In this document: in pieces, positions 9,334 to 16,936 of the stretch
Numbering within the stretch: the stretch's first letter is position 1
Layout: each line of letters begins with the position of its first letter
Assembly: GCA_030627085.1 (NCBI GenBank)
Contig: DAOUSS010000006.1
Location: forward strand, 1-26,591
Direction: 5' to 3'
Origin: Candidatus Stahliibacteriota bacterium
GTDB lineage: Bacteria > Hydrothermota > UBA3073
Length of the DNA stretch: 26,591 nucleotides
Made by a program: the position numbers and the translations under genes
The notes under the pieces: generated by a model
The model's database searches: none
What the model was told of the DNA's origin: nothing
What the model saw: only the letters and a program-made list of their open reading frames with translations

Positions 9334-12096
9334 TTACGGATGTAGGATACCTTCAAGTACATCTTCATCTACATCGCCAGCAATGGCAACAACCATATTA
9401 TTGGTATTGAGATATTTCCTTATTACCCGATTTATATCGTCTACAGTCAGGGCTTTTAGCATATCCGGGTACCTATCCCACCAGTCCAACTCAAGCTTAT
9501 ACCATACACATTCTTTCATATTCTCCATGATATCCCGAGGGGTCTGAAATGCCATAGAGAAAAGACCAAGAAAATATGTTCTCACATCATCAAGTTCTTC
9601 TTCTGTTATTCCATCTTCTACTATACGCTCTATTTCAAGAAGTGTGCTACTTACGAGGTCTCTTACCTTCTCCGGGGATGTGCCTGCGCTCATAACCCAG
9701 ATTCCACCCCTTCTGCGCGACCTGAACTTACTGGACACGGAATATGCCAGCCCCTTCTTATCTCGTATATTTTTACCAAGCCTTGCAGTGAGAGAGCTGC
9801 CTCCAAGTATATAATTTGCAACATCGAATGCAAGATAGTCGGGAGAGTTATGTGGAGGAGCCTGCATACCGATTTTTATAGCCACCTGCTTTTTCCCGGG
9901 TATTGCGAATATCTTTTGATTCACTCCCTGGAGTTGTTCTGGTTCTTCTATGGGAATAAATTCAAATTTTGTATCATTAACCCATTCACCAAAATGTTCA
10001 CTGAATTTACTAACGAATTCATCAAAGGCTAAATCACCGGTTGCGCATATGGTTGTAAGTTCTGGTCTGTAATATTTCTGATGATACTTGAGGAGGTCTT
10101 CCCTGTCAATCTTTTCTATAGATTCTTCAGTGCCTATTGATCTCCATCCGTAGGGGTGATCTTTATATACATTTTGGAAGACATAGTGACTGGACTCATG
10201 GCCAGGAGTTCCCTCATTCCGTTTAATGAGCGCAATCGTTCCATCTTTTGTGATTTCAATCTTGTTTTCAGGAAATGTTGGGTTTTGAAGAATATCGGAG
10301 ACTATTGCAAGTAGTGTGTCAAAACTTTCAGTTAGAGCAGTGCCGCTGAAATCGGCTGACTCCACTCCATTACTAAAATTAAAGCTTATAGGCAAGAAGG
10401 CTTCTGCTTCTGTTATATCCTCATACGACATATTCTTTGTTTCCTTATCCAGTGTCTTCCCTGTAAGCTGTGATATGCCAGGCAGAGATTCTTCTTCTAC
10501 TACATATCCATGTAGTATCTTGCCGCTGAAAGTCACTGCCGGGATGGTGTGGTCTTCTATATAGTATATCTTAATTCCATTATCAAGAGCTGCTTTTTTG
10601 ACCCTCGGAGTCAGAGGATTTGGTGTTACAAACGCTTCATCAAATTGTGGAATTTTGGATGTTTTTGCCATAAGGGGCAATGATATTGCAATGTCTGTAG
10701 ACTTGTAGTAACATCCGTCGTATGCATCATTTAGATAAAATTCGTTAGTGCCCATCTCATCGAGGTAACCCGACTTTATCTCAGATTCACCAGATGGCAG
10801 GAGTATGCCCACAGTTACATTATTGCGATTAATGTAGTCTTTTAGCACTCTTTGAACATCGTTTGCAGTTACATTTTTGATATCCTCTTTCCATTGTTCA
10901 ACATACTCCCACATATACTTTGCCTCATAACTTGCAAGTCTTGAACCAACTTCCGAAGGCGTTTGATTTTCGAAAACTTCGCCATATACTATTTTATTTT
11001 TTATTTTTTTCATTTCACGGTCGGTCGGTGGCACCTCCTTTAAGGCATCCAATTCTTCCCATACCAGCTCTTCTACCTTCTCTACAGGGATATTAGGTAA
11101 AATCTCTGCTGTAATAGTAAAGAGACCCGGGTCCTTTTTGCTCTCACACTTACAAGTTAAGTTACGAACAAGTCCTGTTTGTTTTAATTTCTTATGTAAC
11201 CTGGATGTACTTCCCGCACTCAACACTCTGGCAGCTATTCGAAAAGGAGGAAAGTCGGGATGCCCCAGCTCAGGGATATGGAAAACCATACATAACTGAG
11301 GAGCCTTTGCATGCTTACTCTTCTTTATTACCCTCCGCTCTGAGGTTTGCTTCTCCTCTTGAGGTGCTCTATTTACTATATCCGGTCCTCTTGGTATGTT
11401 TTCATAGTATTTTTTTATAAGTTTGAGCATCTCTTCCGTCTCAAAGTCACCTGTCACAACAAGAACTGCGTTATTCGGTGTATAATAGGTCTTATAATGA
11501 TTCCAGACATCCTGTCTTGTTATTCTTTCAATATCAGACATCCAACCTATAACAGGCCAGTGGTAGGGATGACACTTATACGCAACTGCTCTCACTTCTT
11601 CTGATAACAGATTTCTCGGACTATCCTCGTATCTCATTCTTCTCTCTTCTTTAACAACTTCTCTCTCGAGTGCAAACTCCTCAGAGTCTATCATACAATT
11701 TTGCATCCTGTCAGACTCTATGGATAAGGCAAGCTCTATTCGATTTTTTGGCAATTGCATAAAATAAGATGTCCTGTCGTAATCAGTAATTGCATTAAAT
11801 ACGCCACCATTATCCTTTATCAGTTTTGCAATTTTACCCTTACCGTAAGTGCGTGTGCCCTTGAACATCATATGCTCAGTGACATGAGCAATTCCGGATA
11901 GTCCATAGGAGTCATTTCTGGAACCCACCTTGTATGTGATGTTATGGTATATTATAGGTGAGTTGTGCATCTCCACCGTAAGCACCTTGAGCCCATTTGG
12001 CAGTACAGTCTCTACGACCTGCCCCTCCTCATAACCAAATAGAGCTATGCCAATGAATAATGCAAATCCTATCACTACCGTCTTTATCCTTGACAT
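9334..12096 (-). CDS. M16 (pitrilysin-family) zinc protease, two-module, exported
   Basis: A 920-residue protein of PqqL/Bacteroidetes-type length with a signal peptide (MSRIKTVVIGFALFIGIALFG). The first half carries the inverted zinc motif HVTEH (H71, E74, H75 from this start) and the third ligand E151, exactly 76 residues after the second His, inside VVKEERRMRYED. The second half (from ~480) is the catalytically silent M16 C-terminal module, with a HPYGW segment and a GGSSLTARLGKNIRDKKGLAY stretch. The longest frame starts at 12105, but GGAGG (12107-12111) sits only 1 bp from that ATG; the ATG at 12096, 10 bp away, is preferred. In enterobacteria the M16 proteases FusC and PqqL process proteins brought in by the TonB receptors FusA or YddB; sitting with TonB receptors here suggests similar periplasmic processing. 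Confidence 0.9.
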   Translation of the reverse strand: MSRIKTVVIGFALFIGIALFGYEEGQVVETVLPNGLKVLTVEMHNSPIIYHNITYKVGSRNDSYGLSGIAHVTEHMMFKGTRTYGKGKIAKLIKDNGGVFNAITDYDRTSYFMQLPKNRIELALSIESDRMQNCMIDSEEFALEREVVKEERRMRYEDSPRNLLSEEVRAVAYKCHPYHWPVIGWMSDIERITRQDVWNHYKTYYTPNNAVLVVTGDFETEEMLKLIKKYYENIPRGPDIVNRAPQEEKQTSERRVIKKSKHAKAPQLCMVFHIPELGHPDFPPFRIAARVLSAGSTSRLHKKLKQTGLVRNLTCKCESKKDPGLFTITAEILPNIPVEKVEELVWEELDALKEVPPTDREMKKIKNKIVYGEVFENQTPSEVGSRLASYEAKYMWEYVEQWKEDIKNVTANDVQRVLKDYINRNNVTVGILLPSGESEIKSGYLDEMGTNEFYLNDAYDGCYYKSTDIAISLPLMAKTSKIPQFDEAFVTPNPLTPRVKKAALDNGIKIYYIEDHTIPAVTFSGKILHGYVVEEESLPGISQLTGKTLDKETKNMSYEDITEAEAFLPISFNFSNGVESADFSGTALTESFDTLLAIVSDILQNPTFPENKIEITKDGTIALIKRNEGTPGHESSHYVFQNVYKDHPYGWRSIGTEESIEKIDREDLLKYHQKYYRPELTTICATGDLAFDEFVSKFSEHFGEWVNDTKFEFIPIEEPEQLQGVNQKIFAIPGKKQVAIKIGMQAPPHNSPDYLAFDVANYILGGSSLTARLGKNIRDKKGLAYSVSSKFRSRRRGGIWVMSAGTSPEKVRDLVSSTLLEIERIVEDGITEEELDDVRTYFLGLFSMAFQTPRDIMENMKECVWYKLELDWWDRYPDMLKALTVDDINRVIRKYLNTNNMVVAIAGDVDEDVLEGILHP

Positions 12097-12105
12097 CCCT
12101 GACAT

Positions 12106-12335
12106 TCCTCCTTTCGAAAAAAGTCTATATAAACAGGGATTTTAAGAGATTACAAGAGATTCTTATTTCTTGGTCTCTTGCCTTAGGTCTTAACTACTCC
12201 TGTCTCAAGTTCTCTTTCAATCCCTGTTCATGCGGATCTTGAAATTAATTTTATTCTTCATTTCCGACCACTGATTTTTTATCTTTGTGATCTCGGTGGT
12301 TTCTATTTCAGAACCCCGGGGAGGTCCCTGATTAA
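12106..12335. other. Non-coding spacer between propeller and M16 genes
   Basis: This is the largest gap inside the 20-kb locus and contains no gene. It holds an inverted repeat AACAGGGATT (12132-12141) / AATCCCTGTT (12219-12228), nested CAAGAGA/TCTCTTG arms, a CTTTGTGATCTCGGTGG word similar to the CACAAAG repeats of the right block, and CCCCGGGG just past the propeller stop. It could separate two transcription units. Confidence 0.5.
12126..12155 (-). promoter_or_regulatory. Possible weak promoter for M16-to-C25 unit
   Basis: On the minus strand TTGTAA (12150-12155) is followed after 18 bp by TATATA (12126-12131), about 30 bp before the M16 start. Each hexamer matches consensus in 4 of 6 positions, so this is only suggestive. 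It overlaps one arm of the 12132-12141/12219-12228 inverted repeat. Confidence 0.25.
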
Positions 12336-14483
12336 TCATCTTAAAAACACAAACTTGCCAGTCTCTCTCAAATCAGGAGAGTTGACCCTGTACAGATACA
12401 CACCTCTCGGAAGGAACTTCCCACTCTCATCTTTTCCGTCCCATATCAGGACATTATCACCGGATGAATAGTCTCCCTCAATAGCCCGTATTCTTTGTCC
12501 GACAATGTTGTATATATCCACCCTTACTTTTTGTGGAGATGAGAGTGTGAATCTTATCCTTGCGGTGCCTTTTACAGGATTCGGATATACAGAGAGAGAG
12601 CTATTTCTGTAGGGTATCTCCTCTATACCATATTCACCGTACTGCAGACCTGTTCCATATACTCCACAGGCGAGTCCATAATCATCCGCAAAGAAGGTGA
12701 CATCCCTTATAGTACCACTAAGTAGCCCTTCTCCCACCCTCGTCCAGTTCGTCCCGGCATCGGTTGTATAGAGTATGACACCCTTTGAACCGACAATCCA
12801 GCCCGTGGTTTCGTTTATGAACTCAATCGCATAGAGGTCCTCGGTTGTAAGGCCGCTCTCCTGTGTGGTCCAGCTATCACCACCGTTCTCTGTGTACAGT
12901 ATGGTGCCATTGTCCCCCGCAATCCACCCCTTTGAGGAAGACACGAATAGTATCGCATTGAGGTTCTCGTCCGTGAGCAAGGTGTCGGTGAGGTCTATTA
13001 AGGAATCACCCCCATCGGTGGTCTTTGCCTTTAATCCGTCCTTACCAACTATCCATCCGTTGTTCTCATCAAAGAAGAAACCGCCATAGAGGGAAGTGGA
13101 TACTGGGGTTGTGAGCGCTGTCCAGGTAACCCCATCATCACTACGGATAAGAGTTCCAGTGGCTCCCCAGGCCCATGCCTTCCCTGCGTTGAGTGCGAAT
13201 ATACCGTAGAGTGACTCTGTAACTCCCGATTCCTGATATTCCCAGGAATTACCACCATCCGTTGTCTTCGCAGCGAATCCATCATAACCCACAACCCATG
13301 CGGTATTTTCATCCACCACATCTATGCCTCTCAGGGTATTGGAGTTGCCGTCGGTTGTAAACAGTGTCTTGGAGAACCATTCATTACCGTCATAAATCGT
13401 TACCATACCATCCCATCCTACCATCCATATGTTATCATGGGCAAAGAAATTGACCCCATAAAGAGATGGTGCAAGAAGCCGTATCAGATACTCCCAGTTT
13501 GTCTCGTCCTCACTGAAGATGAGGCAGTTGTATTCGCCTGCGGCCCATATCTTCCCACTAACCACTGCCAGATCCTTGAACATGTTTATCGTCGTAGTCT
13601 GGGGGATAATATTAAAATTATCGCCATCCGTGGTCTTCAATATTGTACCATCGTCTCCTGCGATATATCCCTCAGTCTCACTCAGCATAACTACTTCATA
13701 GAGGTTAACGTATGTAGGGTCTGTCTGTGTTAGAAGTGTCCAGGTAATGCCTCCATCCTCAGTTTTTACGATGTAGCTCGGCTCAGCTGTAACGGCAAAT
13801 CCCTGTCCCACTGCCCATCCCTTAAGGGTGTCTACGAAGTCTATGTCGTATAGCTTGCGACCGGCTACAGGAACATCTGCCGACGCTGTCCAGGTGGTGC
13901 CTCCATCAGTCGTATAAAGAATTGTACCACCGCTCCCTGATATCCATAAGTGTAAGGCATCGTAAACCGCTATTGCGTAGAGGTCCTCCCCCGTTCCGCT
14001 TGTCTGTGCGTTCCATGAGGTTCCTCCATCTATCGTATTGAGTATTGTTCCATCATCCCCAATAATCCAGCCTGTCGTATCGTCCACAAAAAAGACATCT
14101 GTCAGTTTCTTTGTGACGCCTGATGTCTGTTCTACCCAGCTGGTACCTCCATCTTCTGTATAGAGTATAACGCCCTTCTCTCCCACAGCCCATCCTTTAT
14201 TTGCATCTAAGAAGAAGATACCGTACATATCATTTGCAGCTGTTTCCGGGATGTTTAAGAGCCTCGTCCCGGTTGCGCCACCATCTGTGGTGTGTAAGAT
14301 AACAGGCATCGTTTCAGCAGTGATGTGATTGTAACCCGTTGCCCATCCCGTCAAGCCATCATCAAGAAAGCATATCGCCTCTACCCGCACTCCGAAATCG
14401 GGTTGCACTCCAATCCCCCATTCCTGGGCATAGATAGAGAATGCCAGGATGGCAACCCCTATTACAAGTGCTTTACGCCACAT
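12336..14483 (-). CDS. Secreted YCF48/BNR-type propeller protein with type IX sorting tail
   Basis: A 715-residue protein with a signal peptide (to ~20, SIYAQ). It is built almost wholly of ~45-residue repeats on the pattern GWxxGxxGxILxTxDGGxxW. I count 14 copies, including degenerate ones (for example KGWAVGEKGVILYTEDGGTSW, TGWIIGDDGTILNTIDGG, KGWIAGDNGTILYTENGG), which would suit two seven-bladed propellers. Residues ~633-715 (YPNPVKGTARIRFTL, VDIYNIVGQRIR, LPRGVYLYRV) are a FlgD-Ig/type IX C-terminal target domain, so the protein is probably carried across the outer membrane and attached to the surface. GGAGG lies 5 bp before the ATG; the gene begins 30 bp after barrel B. In this kind of organism such proteins are generally structural or binding modules, and no enzyme motif is seen. 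It is not evidence for photosynthesis despite the family name. Confidence 0.88.
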   Translation of the reverse strand: MWRKALVIGVAILAFSIYAQEWGIGVQPDFGVRVEAICFLDDGLTGWATGYNHITAETMPVILHTTDGGATGTRLLNIPETAANDMYGIFFLDANKGWAVGEKGVILYTEDGGTSWVEQTSGVTKKLTDVFFVDDTTGWIIGDDGTILNTIDGGTSWNAQTSGTGEDLYAIAVYDALHLWISGSGGTILYTTDGGTTWTASADVPVAGRKLYDIDFVDTLKGWAVGQGFAVTAEPSYIVKTEDGGITWTLLTQTDPTYVNLYEVVMLSETEGYIAGDDGTILKTTDGDNFNIIPQTTTINMFKDLAVVSGKIWAAGEYNCLIFSEDETNWEYLIRLLAPSLYGVNFFAHDNIWMVGWDGMVTIYDGNEWFSKTLFTTDGNSNTLRGIDVVDENTAWVVGYDGFAAKTTDGGNSWEYQESGVTESLYGIFALNAGKAWAWGATGTLIRSDDGVTWTALTTPVSTSLYGGFFFDENNGWIVGKDGLKAKTTDGGDSLIDLTDTLLTDENLNAILFVSSSKGWIAGDNGTILYTENGGDSWTTQESGLTTEDLYAIEFINETTGWIVGSKGVILYTTDAGTNWTRVGEGLLSGTIRDVTFFADDYGLACGVYGTGLQYGEYGIEEIPYRNSSLSVYPNPVKGTARIRFTLSSPQKVRVDIYNIVGQRIRAIEGDYSSGDNVLIWDGKDESGKFLPRGVYLYRVNSPDLRETGKFVFLR

Positions 14484-14513
14484 ACATACCTCCTTTCTTT
14501 TACCCCCCCGGGG

Positions 14514-15890
14514 TTATATAAAGATCCTCACACCAACGAAGAATTTAAGGTCTCTCCTCCTTGCTTGTATTTCCTCTGTCTCCTTCAACCCGTACAAACC
14601 ACCAAGGTTGAATTCTATTTTATCTCTTCTGTATCCAATTCCGACGCCATAGAAGACCCTGTCAACGATTCCAGTTCTCTGGCTGTAGCCTAATCTCACT
14701 GGAAGGGATTTAATCACATAGTACTCACCACACACCCTGAATACATCTTCTCTTCGGGCTCTCTCTATGTGACCCGCTCCAATATATTCCTCACCGCTAA
14801 TACAAACATTACCTGTAAAATACTCCGCTCCTATAGTAAAATTACCTCTATCCCATCGTACTCCCCCACCATATGTAACCTCTGCAGAGTCAATTTCGCT
14901 TATAAGGGAATGATACTCTGGATGCTCACTCCAGTTTCCGATTTTAAGCGATGATATGTAAGAACCCAGAAGAAGTGAAGGAATGGGGGAAAGGGTAAGT
15001 ATGCCCTTTATTCTATGTCCTTCTTCCTGCCAGTAGACAATATCTTCAGGATGCGAAAAGTTATCCATTATCTCCACATTGCTTAAGAGATATTCTGAAA
15101 GGAATGCAAGGTTGAATAACCCGAATCTATACGTCGATTGGAATCCCAGTGAATAACCGGCATCCTTTGTCTTCCTTTCAAAACCACTACCCGCTACAAT
15201 TCTCTCTGTCCTTCCAATAACATCCCTGTATATTACAGCATCCCCGTCTGTTTCCACTATCTCCTGAAAATCAGAGGAAGCAAAATTCACACCTATTGCA
15301 AGATTGTCCGCCAGATTGAATGAGAAACCAATATTCACTCCAAAATTTCTAACAAAATTCTCAGGTCTTGTGTATTCATTCTTTAATCCATGCTCGAGGG
15401 TATGAGAGAAGAGTGCACCTATGTTTATGTATTTACCTTTTCTTGAATATCCAATACTTAGCGAGGGTCCCCGAAAGGTTCTGTTTCCAAAGGTGGTGTC
15501 TGTAAAAGAGAATGCATCCCTTTCCGGATATCTCTCTATGGTATTACCAATATTTCTCTCCCTTGAAGACTGGTATCCCAATTCGCACACCACAACATCT
15601 TTTGGAGTCAGCAGTCTTACCATATCGTGTGTCAGATGAAAATTGGTCATCTCCTTCGGGTCATACGGCTTTATTCTATCTCCACCTGTTTTGCCCCCAA
15701 GCATTCTTAGGTCATTCCATCCCATCTTCTTATCTATTGCAATCCATGAAGGATTCTCTCCAAAATCCCATAGGTTTAGTTGATTATCCTCGTCAGAGAT
15801 AGCAAACACAGGATAATCAAATGTGTAAAGACGCAATTCTCCGCAAAAAAGGAGGGTTGGTAGTATTATGAGTAGAAACATTTTCTTCAT
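14514..15890 (-). CDS. Outer-membrane beta-barrel protein B (DUF6850-like), triad B
   Basis: A 458-residue predicted barrel with an N-terminal signal (MKKMFLLIILPTLLF) and alternating strands throughout. It shares with barrel A the early elements NPSW (A: NPAW), KPYDPKEM (A: KPFDPKKE), a following segment before LLTPKDVVVCELGYQ (A: FKAPHTFKGSFEFV) and EHGLKNEYTRPE (A: DNGLKRVFPKPE), so the two are paralogues in the same relative place. The start ATG overlaps the lipoprotein B stop (ATGA) and has GGGGAAG upstream. Function is unassigned; the constant company of a TonB receptor and a DUF4876-like lipoprotein suggests a three-part outer-membrane complex. DUF6850 membership is from memory and should be confirmed with a profile search. 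Confidence 0.75.
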   Translation of the reverse strand: MKKMFLLIILPTLLFCGELRLYTFDYPVFAISDEDNQLNLWDFGENPSWIAIDKKMGWNDLRMLGGKTGGDRIKPYDPKEMTNFHLTHDMVRLLTPKDVVVCELGYQSSRERNIGNTIERYPERDAFSFTDTTFGNRTFRGPSLSIGYSRKGKYINIGALFSHTLEHGLKNEYTRPENFVRNFGVNIGFSFNLADNLAIGVNFASSDFQEIVETDGDAVIYRDVIGRTERIVAGSGFERKTKDAGYSLGFQSTYRFGLFNLAFLSEYLLSNVEIMDNFSHPEDIVYWQEEGHRIKGILTLSPIPSLLLGSYISSLKIGNWSEHPEYHSLISEIDSAEVTYGGGVRWDRGNFTIGAEYFTGNVCISGEEYIGAGHIERARREDVFRVCGEYYVIKSLPVRLGYSQRTGIVDRVFYGVGIGYRRDKIEFNLGGLYGLKETEEIQARRRDLKFFVGVRIFI

Positions 15891-16936
15891 TTCTTCCCCA
15901 TGTTATCAGACCAGCCAGGGGTTGGTCTGTCAAGTATGTGAAAATCAACTGTAGAATTATCCGTATCATATCCCGCTGTAATCCTCTCTATGGATTTTCC
16001 ACTATATTTTATTAGCCCATCACCCGCTGCACCCCTGTCTATTGCATCGTTAAGTGTCTGCTCTAAGGTAAGTCTCGATTGGTATTCCACACCATCAATC
16101 ACGGTCTCAAGGTCTATGCCATTTAGATAATCCGTATCTTCACCCGTTGCAATTATGATCTCGTCGCTTGAGAGCCCTATCATCCAGCCTCTATGTTCCC
16201 CTGCCTCTATATTTGTAACATTTGGAATATCAGGATAGTCCACCTCTTGCGGAGAGGCAGGGTTATATATCTGCCAATCTGCACCAGAGAGGTCAACACT
16301 TGTCTCGTATAATTGACTATGGTCTATGGGATTTCTTGCAAGCACAACGAACTCACCTGGGGCAATCGGATATTCACGCCCACTAACCGGTGTCCCTGGA
16401 AATTGAAATATAGATGTGACATTGTCTATATCCCCACCAAGCCTGCATAGTATTACACCATCCAGATGGAGTGTATCCAGAGATGAGTTATATAGTTCAA
16501 TGAACTGGTCAGAAAAATAATACTCATTGTTTACTGGACCTGCGCTGTAGATTTCGTTTATTTTCAAGCCCAACCTCACGACATAGCATACAATCGTATC
16601 ATCTGCAGTCTCTTCCGGATAAACCTCTATCTTGACTTCGCCTGCAAGTTTGTCTCCAGCTGTTTGACCCTCTTTCATTGCGCTCACCGTATAATCTGTA
16701 GAGAGAAGGTCGTAGAACTCAACAACACCATTTGTATCTGTAAAGACAGGCTCTGGGCTCTTACCGTAAATGGAAATCCACTCCACCTGTGCATTCTCAA
16801 TGGGCACACCTGTGGTATCAACACATACAACTTTTATTGATGCCCTCCCCTCTATTACAGTAGGTTTTTCTCTTCCACAAGATGGGTGCAAAAACAGCAT
16901 CACTACTATAAGAACGAAGTATATTATTCTCCTCAT
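15887..16936 (-). CDS. DUF4876/LTD-like lipoprotein B, triad B
   Basis: A 349-residue protein with an N-terminal hydrophobic segment ending LHPSC. C20 is a likely lipidation site, but the -3 His makes it a poor lipobox. Residues ~30-120 are a carboxypeptidase-regulatory/Ig-like sandwich (GVPIENAQVEW, DTNGVVEF). Residues ~122-349 hold the same signature blocks as lipoprotein A: DQFIELYNSSLDTLHLD, YPIAPGEF, IDH, DIPNVTN, TVIDGVEY, GKSIERITAG and DFHILDRPTPGW. GGAGG lies 6 bp before the ATG, which overlaps the receptor B stop (ATGA); its own stop overlaps the barrel B start. Coupling across all three genes suggests a fixed stoichiometry. It probably acts at the outer membrane with receptor B; the ligand is unknown. 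Confidence 0.78.
   Translation of the reverse strand: MRRIIYFVLIVVMLFLHPSCGREKPTVIEGRASIKVVCVDTTGVPIENAQVEWISIYGKSPEPVFTDTNGVVEFYDLLSTDYTVSAMKEGQTAGDKLAGEVKIEVYPEETADDTIVCYVVRLGLKINEIYSAGPVNNEYYFSDQFIELYNSSLDTLHLDGVILCRLGGDIDNVTSIFQFPGTPVSGREYPIAPGEFVVLARNPIDHSQLYETSVDLSGADWQIYNPASPQEVDYPDIPNVTNIEAGEHRGWMIGLSSDEIIIATGEDTDYLNGIDLETVIDGVEYQSRLTLEQTLNDAIDRGAAGDGLIKYSGKSIERITAGYDTDNSTVDFHILDRPTPGWSDNMGKK

Noticed and set aside
12336..14483. Photosystem II assembly factor
   Set aside because: The YCF48 repeat is used widely in secreted bacterial proteins; the signal peptide and sorting tail argue against a photosynthetic role.
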